Notes under the pieces: model-generated
What the model was told of the DNA's origin: nothing
The model's input: the letters and a program-made list of their open reading frames with translations, nothing else
Database searches by the model: none
DNA from: Clytia hemisphaerica
Taxonomy: Eukaryota; Cnidaria; Hydrozoa; Leptothecata; Clytiidae
Direction: 5' to 3'
Assembly (NCBI GenBank): GCA_902728285.1
Contig: CACVBU010001357.1
Coordinates: forward strand, 52,719-116,718
Length of the DNA: 64,000 bases
Part shown: positions 12,401 to 24,386 of the stretch, piece by piece
How positions within the stretch are numbered: the first letter of the stretch is position 1
How the letters are laid out: every line of letters starts with the position of its first letter
Translations under genes and position numbers: made by a program

Positions 12401-15400
12401 TTGGAGTTTGGAAAGTTGGCAATTTTCGTTTGGCATGATGTGCATATGTAACAGACACCTGGAATGTTGAATATGGGAAATCTCAATTCTTTGTTTTCAT
12501 TCATTAAGTTCATACTTTTGAGATGGTCAATATAGCACTGTTTGTGAACCTCTTGGCCACACACAATACAGTTAATAAATGGTTGATAATTGAGTTTGAT
12601 TCTGTATGGTTCAGTGCAGATTTGACAAATGTCTTCAAAATAATTTTTTATTTTTAGGCAAAGCTTCTTGACAGCTTCATCTTTAAGTCGGATGGTGTCG
12701 ACAGGAGCTTTGGATAGAAAAGATAGAGTGTCCATAATAACGTCCTTGTTGAACGACGATTTCAGAGAATTTAAGTTTTCTTTCGTTGGATTTTCTGGAT
12801 TGTATGATCTGAGGCAATCTCTGATTTTAAGTTCAGCGAGGGATGTTTTCCAGCCTTGAATCACGTCCGAAGAGACACCGTTAACTTCAGTAGATTTAGA
12901 CATTTTAGGTAGTCTCTGCAACGGAAACCAGAGACTGGAGCACTTAACTGGTATATAATGTAGTAGGAGTCAGTCTAAACCATAGAATTGCGAAAAGATG
13001 AAAAGTTACCTGATTAGCTGCACATGGGAATATCAGATTCACTGTCATGTGCAGTTGTTCCTCAGGATTTGGCAAAATGCCTGGGTGACCAGCCACAGGA
13101 CCCTTGTTGCTGACTTGGAAGTAAAAATATAAACGTATACCTCTATGATCCAGGGCTAACCTGGTGTGTTAAAGCAATGCACAACTGGTCCAGTAGCGAT
13201 TGATGTTAGCCAGAGATCCAATGAAATATATGGCCAATTTTTGTTATTATTTGATTATCTTTGATATTGATCCAATTGATACAACCAATACCAAAAAATG
13301 AACTTCGCACTTCTCTAGACGAAGAGTGCCAGGTTGATCGCAACCCTGTTTAGTGCTGTATTTATCGGATTTCACAGCATCTACCGTTCTTTTTGTACTT
13401 TTCATCAATCTAAAATCTTATTCACTTATTCTTAATGGAGTAAATTTTTTTATCTGTCTAGACTTGAGAGCGCATGTTTTCTTAAACACTAATGGGTGGC
13501 CTCTAAAAGTCCTACATTTGAGCTATTCACGTAAAATATAGACTCTTTTGATTAACAAATAGGATTTTTTTTCAGAATGTTTACACCCTTTTAGAAAAAA
13601 AAGATGACTTGAAACACAAAATTAGAGGCTTGTTTTAGAGCTAAAAAATGAGACCAAACTCGGGGTAAAAGGTCTCCGAGGAGCCAAATTTTCTTCTCCA
13701 ACTAAATTTTTACCTGACTTAATAAGCTTCCTGAAGAATAAAAAAGGTTGGATTAAATTTCTCAGAAAACTTTTAATTTTTTTCTCGACTATATTTTTGA
13801 AACTTCGATGATGTAAACCAAACCATTATAAGGGTGTATTCGATCAGTGTGTAACACAACGCTAAAGGTGAGGCGTCCCGCAAGGGCGGCCTCATTTGTT
13901 CGCAATGGACTTGCGTCCCAAGGGCTCAGTGGATCGGTGAGACGGGTTTGAGGTCATTAAGTTGGCTCTCAGGTGCAGCTCCACTGTTGTGACAAAAGTG
14001 CCGGGATTCTCAGAGTAGTGCAGGTACATGACAGAACGAATGAGAGCTATCGAACCAATGCTCACAAAATGATCAAATACATTTAATCATTTTACCAGCT
14101 CCATAATTTATCGAAAGAAGGATTTAATTCGTATATGGGTAACACTATGGGGTTTTATTGGGATCCGCTCGAGAAAAGCATTATGGAAATTGAACATCCC
14201 TAGGTAGAGCTGTTGCATCTTCCCTAGCTAGGGAACAGTTTGAGAAAAATCCAGATTTCCAGATCTGGAAATATACATTTCCATAGCCTAGGGAATCAAA
14301 AAAATTTCCCTGGGCATTATGGGGCTTGGGGATTCATGCCTACTACTTCTTGAACTTAACAGAGATGCTTTAAACATATATCATTTTATTCTGAATCGCA
14401 CACCTCTACAAGACTAGTTAGGGTATGCCATCGGCCTTGATCGTTTCCACTGCTAATGAATTTTTGTGGAAACATTCTAAAGATTTTCGAAGATTTTTCA
14501 TCCAGGACAATCTTATCAGGACAATTTTCCACCCACCAAGCCTACTTCAATTTGTATGTGGGTATCCTAGACCCGGGGGGGGGGGTACTTAGGCAAAAAT
14601 AGGTGCTGGGTATGTGCGGACGGTAAGGGTCGGGTTTTTCACCTTTCAAAGTCTCTCTAAGGGTTACAAAAATCAGGAAATTTCAAAGTAGTCTCTCTAA
14701 GGGTGGGAAAAATCACGATTTTTAGAAAAAAAATTTGATTTTGAGAGAAAAAAATTACAAAAAAGTCTCACTAAGGGTAGGAAATTTTTGAAAATCAGAG
14801 AAAATTTTTCGAAAGAGTCTCTCTAAGGGTCGGTTTTTGGAGGTCCCGTCCGCACATACCCCTCATTCACCAACCCTAGTACCCCCCCCCCGGGATCCGA
14901 GACTTTGTCCTTATCTGAATTTACACGGTACAGAAAAAGTTGGTAACAATAGCGAGGCTTTCCATCTTTCTAAACTTCTTTAAAATATCTTTTCCTGTGC
15001 GAACCGAAGGCTCACTTTTGGCAAGCTCAACTCAGGTGAGATATAAACATCGATGTAATAACTTCTCATTTTTGTACACAGGATCCAATCCTCGATCGCT
15101 CCCTGAGTGAAGAGCTGAGAAATATTCAAAGTGAATTTACATTTAACCAACAGAAGATCAATAGCCTAACTTCCAATGTAAGGCTAGTTCAGAAACTGTC
15201 ACACGACAGTGGTGTTATCATCAACCATTTTCAAAGCTTGGAAGCGTGTTTACGATCGAAATCACTACCTGCATTGCAAACAGCAAGTATATCATCACTG
15301 GAAAAAATCGAGAAAGTGACCATCGTTCAAGAACATTTGAACTCTCAAGAGTCTTCGGCAAGCGACCTTGCACTTAAACTTGGCCACGAAAAGGAATATA

Positions 15401-18400
15401 AAACCAGTGAGGTTCGAAGAGAACCAAGTGTTGTGAGCAATGACAAATTCCTTGAATCAAGTGTTACAACCGAAGACAAAATCCTTGAACCAACTGTTGC
15501 GAGCAATGACAAAATCCTTGAATCAGGTGTTACAACCGAAGACAAAATCTTTAAATCAAGTGTTGCGAGCAATGACAAAATCCTTGAATCAAGTGTTGTG
15601 AGCAATGACAAAATCCTTGAATCAACTGTTGCGAGCAATGACAAAATCCTTGAATCAGGTGTTACAACCGAAGACAAAATCTTTAAATCAAGTGTTGCGA
15701 GCAATGACAAAATCCTTGAATCAAGTGTTGTGAGCGATGACAAAATTTTTGAATCAACTGTTGTGAGCAATGACAAAAGCCTTAAATCAAGTGATACAAC
15801 CGAAGACAAAATACTTGAACCAACCTTTGCGAGCAATGACAAAATCCTTGAATCAGGTGTTACAACCGAAAACAAAATCTTTAAATCAAGTGTTGCGAGC
15901 AATGACAAAATCCTTGAATCAAGTGTTACAACCGAAGACAAAATTCTTGAACCAACTGTTGCGAGCAATGACAAAATCCTTGAATCAACTGTTGTGAGCG
16001 ATGACAAAATCCTTGAATCAAGTGTTGTGAGCAATGACAAAATCCTTGAATCAGGTGTTGTGAGCGATGACAAAATCCTTGAATCAACTGTTGTGAGCGA
16101 TGACAAAATCCTTGAATCAAGTGTTGTGAGCAATGACAAAATCCTTGAATCAGGTGTTGTGAGCGATGACAAAATCCTTGAATCAACTGTTGCGAGCGAT
16201 GACAAAATCCTTGAATCAAGTGTTACAACCGAAGACAAAATCCTTGAACCAACTGTTGCGAGCGATGACAAAATCCTTGAATCAAGTGTTGCGAGCGATG
16301 ACAAAATCCTTGAATCAACTGTTGTGAGCGATGATAAAATCCTTGAATCAAGTGTTGCGAGCGATGACAAAATTCTTGAACCAACTGTTGCGAGCAATGA
16401 CAAAATCTTTAAATCAAGTGTTGCGAGCGATGACAAAATCCTTGAATCAACTGTTGTGAGCGATGATAAAATCCTTGAATCAAGTGTTGCGAGCGATGAC
16501 AAAATTCTTGAACCAACTGTTGCGAGCAATGACAAAATCTTTAAATCAAGTGTTGCGAGCAATGACAAAATCCTTGAACCAAGTGTTGTGAGCGATGACA
16601 AAATCCTTGAATCAGGTGTTACGACCGAAGACAAAATCCTTGAATCAAGTGTCACAAGCGATGATAAGTTTTTTAAAGTGAGTGTCGCCAGTGATCGCAA
16701 TGTCTTTGATGACGATGATGTATTTGAGACAGCTCCGACGTCGACCTCATCATCAAATATCTTCCTTTCTACGAGTCCATCAATGGAGTTTTTGGATCAA
16801 ACTGCCAAGGGAACTGATTCCCAACAACGGGAAAAGGCCGTCAGATTTTCTTCTGACATCGAGGTGTTAGAGAGATCGTCAATCGAGGAATGTTATTCAA
16901 AACACCCAGACGATAATGTTAGATCTTTATGTAACATTGATGTCTTGGAGAAATTATCAACTGAGGAATGCTTTTCAGATCTTCCCAAGGCTACTGTAAA
17001 ATCTTTATGTAATTTTAAAAACGAAGGAGTTTCTGCAACTGCCGTTGTAACTGAGTCCGCCGAAAAGTCTTCTGCAGAAAAACCGACAGAAGAAGTTGAC
17101 ACGACCAACAATATCACTGTATCCAATAGTGATAGTGGACAAGATTTCGTCAAGCTTTACATGGGGTCTAGCGATCATACCGAACCCACCATGGACAAAC
17201 AGAAGCTTGACACTACCACAAATCTGATCACAAAAATCGAATTACCAAGCATTGTAGTTACTGGCTCCGAGAAAAGTGAAAACGGAGAAAATGCATTGAC
17301 ATCTCAAGGTGTATCAAATCTGATCACAAAAATCGAATTACCAAGCATAATAGTTACTGGCCCCGAGAAAAGTGAAAACGGAGAAAATGCATTGACATCT
17401 CAAGGTGTAGATGTAGTTGATAAAACAGAAAATCCTTCCGAGCGAACAGACCCTACCGTCGTGGAAATCTCATCAGTCTTGGAAACTACACCACTACGAG
17501 AACACGAGACAGTTGAGTCAGAAACGTCGACCGAGACAATCCAACACGTTGGAGACAATGCTTCTGATAGCAGTGGTGATTCGTTGGTCGTAATTGTCGA
17601 TTCAGGTAAAGCTTGTACTTGATTTTTCGAGATCTCTCAACTAACGTGAAAGTTGTTGGTTTTCTACTTTAGAATACTATTCTTCAATGTCTAAAGCAAG
17701 GCAATATTCTTAGAAAATGATGTTACTTCATTGTCTGGAATATCAGACAAAACTTCTAAATTAAAAGAGTAATATTATACATTGATATAATATTTTTATT
17801 TTTATATATCTTTCAGGTTCTAAATTGGACATAGTGGGAAGTGTTTCGAGAGCAAGCACAAGCCTGGCTGACATCCATGGCCAGTCCTCGGCAACATCGA
17901 GTAGTCTGCTATCAGAGAATGTAGACGTCATGAGCGATTATTCCTCAAAGGAAACATTTAACCAGACGAAAATTAATTGTTTGGAGAAGATCATTACAGG
18001 ATTTATAGACCAACAGGAAAAAGATGAAATATACATCGCATCCTTGCTGGAAGAGTTGAGTTGCAAAGTTAACATCATTTCAGAATGTGCTAAGAGGGAA
18101 ACAAACCTCAAGAGGAAATACGAACTAGACAAACACTATCTACAACAAAGCTCGGTCTCTACCGAGAGACAGCTCAATGAAATTATTTTGTCTACACGCT
18201 ATGAAAGCGATATGAAGGACAGAGAGATGTTCAATGCTAGAAACAAGTATCAGAACTTGGTCGAGGCTCTTGTCGAGAAAGACAAACGCTACAAACAAGA
18301 GGTATGAAATGTTTTTGACTATAGATGTTGGAACATAATTATCATCAACTTAAGCACTCCTTAGTTTGAATTTTTCTTTGATTTAAACGGATATATTTTC

Positions 18401-21400
18401 ACTTCAACTTCGAATAGTGAATCTAACTAAATTTACAAATCTATGTAATATAAGTAATACGAACAAATCTTATCGGCAACCTGAATGTGCTGGTATGTGC
18501 TTTTCATATTGGTCACACGGAAGATACACTATATAATCTTTAAAAATTGATATCTTTTTGCAGGTCAGCGCTCGAAAAAGAATTGAGTTGGAATTAGAAG
18601 ACTCCAAACAAGAGCTCAAGCATGCTTTTAAGTTCTTGAATAATTTGCACAAAAGTCACACCGAGTTGCAACATGGACATAAAGAATTGTTAGGAGAAGC
18701 AACAAGAAAGTAAGTTACAATCTCTCAAGCTGATGTACGACGTTATTTGAACGTCCATCTAATGTTTTATGTATGTTACAGAATCTTTCCCCTCGTTTTT
18801 TTAAAGACTAATGTACAAGCGACGAGGTCAAGCAAAAAAGGCATAGAAAATAGATGACAGAAAAATTTCAATTTTGACTGCAAAATGCCCTTGGAAAAAA
18901 GAACCATTCCAAATTTCAAAAATATCCTTTTCATGATATAGAAAACAGGCGCGCCTCTTATTCTGAAAAAGTAGAGTTTACAACAGAAATTTTCAAAAGT
19001 AATTCTTTTTTTCGGCTTAAAAATACTGTGTGAGCAAATGGGAGGTGATACGTTAAATGATGTACAATATTGAATATATTTTCAGGAATGAAGTTGATCC
19101 AAATTCATTAAGCAACGCATCGGTTGACCAAACGACTCGTGAACACCCTGCCAACAAAAACAAAAAAGGGCTTTACAGTCCCAGCGAGCCAACAATAGGT
19201 CTTCTACAAATCGATACAAACACTAAAGGATGCGAATCCCAGTGTTCATCCACAAACAGACACCCATCATCTTCATCGACAAGTAAACCAGATGTAGATG
19301 AACACAGTGTCTATAGCAAAAACAAAAAAGGGATTTACAGTCCCAGCGAGCCAACAATAGGTCTTCTACAAATCGATACCATCACTAAAGAATGCGAATC
19401 CCAGTGTTCATCCACAAACAGACACCCATCGTCTTCATCGACAAGTAAACCAGATGTAGATGAACACAGTGTCTACAACAAAAACAAAAAAGGGATTTAC
19501 AGTCCCAGCGAGCCGACAATAGGTCTTCTACAAATCGATACCATCACCAAAGAATGCGAATCTCAGTGTGCATCCACAAACAGACACCCGTCGTCTTCAT
19601 CGACAAGTAAAGCAGATGTAGATTGTGTAGATGAAAACGGTGTATACAACAAAAACAAAAAAGGGATTTACAGTCCCAGCGAGCCGACAATAGGTCTTCT
19701 ACAAATCGATACAAACACTAAAGGATGCGAATCTGCGACTTCATCAACTACCAGATCGGCAAGTAAGTCAGAAGTTAATGACTACAGCGTTGGGAATATA
19801 TCTCTTCTCAAAAACAGTAATAAATCATCCAATCAAATGTTTATCCTGGCCAAAGAATCTTTACAACAACCTCATCATCACACAGGAGCCAACGGTATTA
19901 GAGAATATTCACCTGCGGTAGAAAAGGTTTATCGGAGACCTGATTTGTCCAAGAAGAAGAGAATGCTTGGCCCATCGGAGCCGGTCATCCTTACACCATT
20001 TGACTTGGTGACACCCAAAACATGTCAATCCGTCAACGACATGACACTGATTGAATTTTACAGTTCCCAAAAGTCTTGTGAGTTCGATTTATCAAATGAA
20101 GGTATGGAATCGGTAATCAAATGTTATTCACCGACAGAGCAAGATGATGTGGAAATCAGTCATAGCAGTACCACAAGTGCGAAAGTTTATGCGAGTGCTT
20201 CTCTCAGTAGTAACCTGGAAATTAGTCATAGCAGTACCACTAGTGCGAAACATGATGCGAGTGCTTCTCTCAGTAGTAACCTGGAAATTAGTCATAGCAG
20301 TACCACTAGTGCGAAACATGATGCGAGTGCTTCTCTCAGTAGTAACCTGGAAATGTGTCATAGCAGTACCACAAGTGCGAAAGATGATGCGAGTGCTTCT
20401 CTCAGTAGTAACCTAGAAATCAGTCATAGCAGTACCATAAGTGCGAAAGATGATGCGAGTGCTTCTCTCAGTAGTAACCTGGAAATGAGTCATAGCAGTA
20501 CCACAAGTGCGAAAGATGATGCGAGTGCTTCTCTCAGTAATAACTGCTCTGGATTGTGTTCCAACACTGAGTTAACAAACGCTGATTCCACCTGCGTGAT
20601 TGGTGAAGACTTTAAAGATCCACGAAAATCGATCAATGAATCTCATACAACATTATCAAGAGTAAACCCGGAGCCAGCAGCGATTAACCCGTTTCACACT
20701 CTCATTGAAAAGGCTTGCAGGGAATCGACCATAAGTAGAAAAAACGTCAATAAAACACTTTCAAAGCCTGATATTAACTTAGAGCCTGATATTAACTTAC
20801 AACCCGACACGAGCTCAGAACGAAACGAAAAACACTTATTAGTTACCGAGACAACTACAGAGCCCAACAAAAACGGGGGCTTCATTAAAAGCTTAGTTGT
20901 AAGTTTTCAAATTATGGTAGGCTTTGTCATGCTCCCATATACAACAGTGATTGGAGTGAAAAATGCTTACGGGAAAATATCAAAAAGTTTATCTACAAAA
21001 ATTGCAAATGCTAAAAAGGTTTGTAAGAAAGACGAACCAAAGACGGAATCTGTCGGTAAGGTTGCAGAGGACAACGAATTGGAAACGATCGACACTTCCA
21101 CGTCATCGCCAAGTTATGAAGTTAGGCGAATTGTAAATCGATGCGATATCGTCTTCTTAGGCGGGTTGGAAGATGTTGATATTCAAAAAGGAGATAGCCA
21201 AGAGGTGACTGCAACGACGGAAGATAAAATAATGACACCGAACAACAATCATGGAGCTTTCTCAACTGTATCAAATAGTTCTTCTCTCGAGGACAATACA
21301 GTACTTCAATCAACCGAAGGAGATTCCAATACAGTTAGCAAAACCTTCTCAAATCCCGAAATAAACGAAATCGCCAATCCTTACGAGATTTCTTTCCTCG

Positions 21401-22794
21401 GAGAGGAACAACAAGATACTTTTGGATTGGGTGACAAAAGTGATGCACCGAACATTGATGAAGGAGTGTTAGTGGAAAATTTAACCAGACCCATTGAAAC
21501 GATTGTCAACGTTTACACATTTCCATTCAAAATGTTAAACAATATTAAAACCAGTGTCATGGAAACATCAGATGCGATGACAAAAAGAATCAAGAATGCG
21601 AAAAAAGTTGTGCGCAGACAAAGAACAGCACGCACATCGAACCAGCAAAACAGATCCTCCGAGGGCACTGCGAACAATGGAAATCTCTCTCTAGGAGGAT
21701 CGGAAGATTACAATGTTCAACAGGAGACCAAAGTTACAATGGTAACATCGAACAATAACCAAATAACAAAAGATACTGAGATAATTCCAGTTATAAATGA
21801 AACTTCATTCCTCGGGGAAGTTGCTAGATCTGAATCATCAGACGAAATTTCTGCAATGGAAAAATCAGTTGACATCGAAGTGTCAAGTTCCGACCAACAC
21901 CCAATAGCTAATCCATACGATGTTTCATTCCTCGGAGAGGAACAAGGAGGTAAAGCAAAAAGCGATGCAACAGATCATCATGGAGAAGTCTTGATCGAAA
22001 ATTTAACCTACCCTTTTGAAACAGTTCTCAATGTTTACGCCTTTCCATTCAGAATATTGAACAATATAAAAAACAGTGTCACGGAGACATCAGATGCGAT
22101 CACAATGAGAATTGAGAATGCGAAGAAAGTTGTGCGCAGACAAAGAACCACGCGAACATCTGACCAGCAAGACAGATCCCAAGAGGAGACAAGTACTGAT
22201 GGTGACCATCTTCAAGAAGGAACGGAAGATGTCGTTAGCCAAACAGAAAAAAGCCCAGAGAGGACTGGTAACAAAATTGAAATGTTGACATCAAACAACA
22301 ACTTAATAACTGAGAAAAATGAAATAAATCCAGCAGTTAATGGCAGTGTAACCACCCTTGGTGAAATTGTCGAGCAGCCACCATCAAATGCAGTTTCTGC
22401 AATGGAGGAAACGGTCGACTTCGAAGTGCCAAGTTCTGACCAACACCCAATAGCCAATCCGTACGATATCTCATTCCTCGGAGATGGACAGCAAGATAAT
22501 TGCAAAATAAACACCAAAAGCGATGCAACAAATCATAATAAAGGAGTCTTAATTGAACATTTAACCAGACCCGTTAAAACAGTTCTCAACGTTTACGCCT
22601 TTCCATTCAGAATGTTGAACAATATAAAAAACAGTGTCACGGAGAAATCAAATGCGATCACAATGAGGATCGAGAATGCGAGAAAAGTCGTACACAGACA
22701 AAGAACGGGGCGCACATCTGACCAGCAAGACAGATCCCAAGAGGAGACTGAAAACCCAAACGTACTTCAGCTGGATGGTTCAACTACACAATAA
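9404..22794 (+). CDS. Gene A: giant repeat-rich coiled-coil protein with four hydrophobic LPY/FPF modules, unknown family
   Basis: Exons are 9404-9499, 15082-17605, 17817-18301, 18564-18709 and 19086-22794, phases 0, 1, 0 and 2, giving 2319 residues. Residues 1-120 are predicted helical/coiled coil (MEKTTLQHLLSSQQSLAKKL...). Residues 150-567 are 38 copies of an 11-residue repeat, consensus ASNDKILESSV. Exons 3-4 (about 874-1083) are rich in heptads and charged. Exon 5 has four 54-57-residue repeats around YSPSEPTIGLLQIDT, six 22-residue repeats around EISHSSTTSAK, an INPFHTLIEKA motif (about 1618), and four modules. Each module pairs a hydrophobic stretch (LPYTTVIG near 1700; FPF near 1896, 2070 and 2256) with a basic NAKKVVRRQR tail; NPYDxSFLGE motifs precede the later ones. 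No known domain is recognised. Parallels in gene B at 46466-49474 (-) suggest a paralogous family. Biochemical function and location are unknown. Confidence 0.8.
10018..10653 (-). pseudogene. LINE reverse transcriptase fragment
   Basis: The 211-residue open frame contains the RT signatures YLDFSKAFDRVDH, GVPQGSVLGPLLF and the catalytic FADD box (SFADDTR). This places it with CR1/Jockey-clade non-LTR retrotransposons. Its N-terminal fingers are in a different frame and the C-terminus continues beyond a stop at 10018. It is part of the LINE at 9590-12935. Confidence 0.88.
11885..12245. mobile_element. Palindromic MITE inserted in LINE ORF1
   Basis: The termini TTACTTTAATCGTAGAAATT and its perfect reverse complement bound a 361-bp element. 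The inner repeats are TTTTAGCGAGACTAATTTTAGCG and its complement. TA dinucleotides lie just inside the outer bases at both ends, which fits a Tc1/mariner-type insertion. It splits LINE ORF1, so it is younger than the LINE. Confidence 0.8.
12199..12921 (-). pseudogene. LINE ORF1 fragment with PHD-like zinc finger
   Basis: The 240-residue open frame starts with an acidic helical region and then carries paired cysteines: CQICTEP, CIVCGQEVHKQC and CYICTSC, spaced as a PHD/FYVE-type zinc-binding domain. Zinc-finger ORF1 proteins are known in CR1/L2-type LINEs. The last about 15 residues come from the MITE inserted at 11885-12245. After that insertion ORF1 resumes in the minus frame (NVSIPSPRRTLPHIP...). 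Confidence 0.75.
12936..14570. other. Gene A intron 1 sequence without a recognised feature
   Basis: Part of this may be the LINE 5' region (12936 to about 13330). The open frame at 13353-13541 has no family features. I see no exon, RNA gene or inverted repeat with clear ends. Confidence 0.4.
14572..14895. mobile_element. MITE-like element with G/C-tract ends and internal CTCTCTAAGGGT repeats
   Basis: The ends are C-C-C-G-(G)n-TACT and the reverse AGTAC-(C)n-GGGA, with inner inverted copies of GTATGTGCGGACGG. Inside are four direct or imperfect copies of GTCTC(T/A)CTAAGGGT. It lies in the last 500 bp of gene A intron 1. No coding capacity. Confidence 0.65.
15433..16686 (+). repeat. 33-bp coding minisatellite: 38 copies of an 11-residue repeat
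   Basis: Thirty-eight in-frame 33-bp units encode variants of (A/V)S(N/D)DKILES(S/T/G)V and TTEDKILEPTV. Several higher-order blocks recur: TTEDKIFKSSV after ASNDKILESGV, and the trio ASDDKILESSV/ASDDKILEPTV/ASNDKIFKSSV near the 3' end. This indicates growth by unequal exchange of multi-unit blocks. The unit length keeps the frame, so every copy-number change is tolerated. Confidence 0.95.
19155..19770 (+). repeat. Four 162-171-bp coding repeats in gene A exon 5
   Basis: Units begin near CAAAAAAGGG at 19161, 19323, 19485 and 19656 (periods 162, 162 and 171 bp). Each encodes NKKGIYSPSEPTIGLLQIDT followed by a Cys- and Ser-rich stretch. The divergent relative GPSEPVILTPFDL follows at about 19970. 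Confidence 0.9.
20152..20547 (+). repeat. Six 66-bp coding repeats (22 residues) in gene A exon 5
   Basis: Six tandem units encode EISHSSTTSAKHDASASLSS-type sequence, very Ser-rich, with nearly identical nucleotides. Changes are mostly at two positions: the Ile/Met before Ser/Cys-His, and the residues after SAK. Confidence 0.93.
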
Positions 22795-23241
22795 TCGATT
22801 CCAGATACATAAAAATGCCAAAATAACTTTTAAATTTAAAAATTCTTTTCTTATCTTCTTTGTACTTTTTATCTTATCTTTTTCTAAATATATCTTTAAA
22901 AATCAAAATATTGGGTCAATTGTAATTATTCATTAAGTGTGACGTGACGAACATGCCTCAACTTTTTAATTTTTCGATTACACTCTGTACTCTCCCAATT
23001 TTAAATTTCATAATCAAGGATAAAGTCTAACTAACAAGAAGAACCGTCGGTAAACGAATTTTTTCGAATTTTTTCGCAAGTGACGAGTTTTTCACCGACG
23101 AATATTCTTTGCCGACGATCTTTTTACTGACGTAACCGGAGGGCCCGATATCACCTTTTTCTTGAGTACTACTTTATCCAGCTTTATCCCAGATTAGCCT
23201 AAGCATTTGAGTGTTTTAATAAGCCAAAATTAGCAACATAC
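22795..23241. other. 3' flank of gene A
   Basis: AT-rich sequence follows the stop codon at 22792-22794. An inverted motif around TTTTTCGAATTTTTTCG near 23057 is the only structure seen. No gene is visible. Confidence 0.4.
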
Positions 23242-23962
23242 CTGAGCTTGATTCACTAGGTGTGCATTTTCATTTGACTTTTTTGAGAACTCTGGAAAAG
23301 AAAAATATGATCGATTAAAAATCTTTACAGGTTGATTCTGCATGACGTCACTTTTGTCTACCATCTTGAATCAACCTTTCATGGCCTGAAGTAATTTTTT
23401 CTTAAAGTTCTCTCATATCTTAGTAGTTTTTGTTTCATGTAGATTAGGCCTTATTGAAATTGACCAAAGCAGTTGAAGAAGAAAAGTAGAGTAGATGAGC
23501 TCAGATACTAAGTAGTGAGTATATTTTTATGTTTTAGTATTGACACGTTTTCTAATAGGTTTTGTTGGCAGTTCGTTTATATCTTCACTTTCATCAATTT
23601 CGAACTTTTCTATTACATTCTGAAATTCTAGTGCAACTGAAGTTGAGAAATAAACTTTTGGAAATCAAACCGTTTATTCAGTCTTAACGTCAAAAATGAG
23701 CAGATCATCTTTGCTACATAAGCATCACAACAATATCACCAGGTTAGGGTGGACACAGGACTGTAGATATTCCTCAATATTGAAGATTAAATGTAATTAC
23801 GCAAGCATAATGAAGTATGATCACTAACCTTTTGCTTATTTCCTTTTCTGTACACCAAACAAGCATGCAAAACAAACACACCAACCAACATTGCACCAAT
23901 GATGCCAGAAATGACGGTAATATAGAATTTATCATCATATGGTGTGAATTTTTTATATTTAT
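23242..23962 (-). pseudogene. Orphan duplicated transmembrane exon (copy of ephrin-like exon 8) and a possible terminal exon
   Basis: On the minus strand, CTTTCAG precedes an exon (23962-23829) that encodes FTPYDDKFYITVISGIIGAM and continues LVGVFVLHACLVYRKGNK. It ends at a GTTAGT donor. The same residues lie in exon 8 (44707-44853) of the ephrin-like gene, and the central about 75 nt look identical. The exon enters in the same phase. A possible next exon starts at 23291 after TTTTCCAG and reads SSQKSQMKMHT before a stop at 23256. No upstream exon with a signal peptide or ectodomain is found before PUS7L. It could be a duplicated exon fragment, or the tail of a gene whose 5' exons I cannot see. 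Confidence 0.6.
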
Positions 23963-24386
23963 CTGAAAGAAGTTAATTTATTCAAAATGTATCAAGGAAG
24001 GAGGAGCTCATTTTCTTACAACCTTTACACGATTTTCATGTTTTAAATTCCATTCTATGACAATTGATCACTAGAAAGAAATACTACACACAATGTAAAA
24101 GGTCGAGGGAACGAAAATCATTCACCAACTAGGCTCCAGTGTTCATGGGTGACGCTACTTCGGCGCTACTTGGACGCTACGATTTTTGCTACAAATTTTG
24201 AATTTAAATCTAGCACAAGTTTGGAATTTTTAAAAATCTGGCAGTAAAATTGTACGAAAATACGTTTTATGAATATATTATGATCAAAAAGGATTTTTAT
24301 AACCTCATTCGTGTTTTAAACTGGTCGAAACAGATAAAGTAGACAGTGGGGATTTATACGAGAAAATCATATAACAAAATATAGGT

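Larger units (their letters stand above)
9590..12935 (-). mobile_element. Degraded CR1/Jockey-type LINE in gene A intron 1
   Basis: On the minus strand the remnants run 5' to 3' as in an intact LINE. ORF1 (12921 to about 12240) has a PHD-like Cys/His finger (CQICTEPY, CIVCGQEVHKQC, CYICTSCQ). CCCH-type fingers (KCPHFHPRMC, CNFVHVKGTKR) lie at 11283-11769. Endonuclease scraps (ITETW-like) fall around 10870-11060. A reverse transcriptase (10018-10653) has YLDFSKAFDRVDH, SGVPQGSVLGPLLF and SSFADDTR. C-terminal residues such as LYSLERRRERYQI and FKRQLDLFL continue to about 9590. Stops and frameshifts separate the pieces, and a MITE interrupts ORF1. The element lies antisense to its host gene. Confidence 0.85.

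Noticed and set aside
15433-16686. CRISPR-like array of 33-bp repeats
   Set aside because: The repeats are contiguous without spacers and encode protein in frame in a eukaryotic exon.
15345-16700. 451-codon antisense open frame over the gene A repeats
   Set aside because: It is the mirror of the 33-bp repeat, which has no stop in this antisense frame. Composition (LSSLATLDSRI repeated) carries no independent family signal. It is recorded as a finding about repeat structure, not as a gene.
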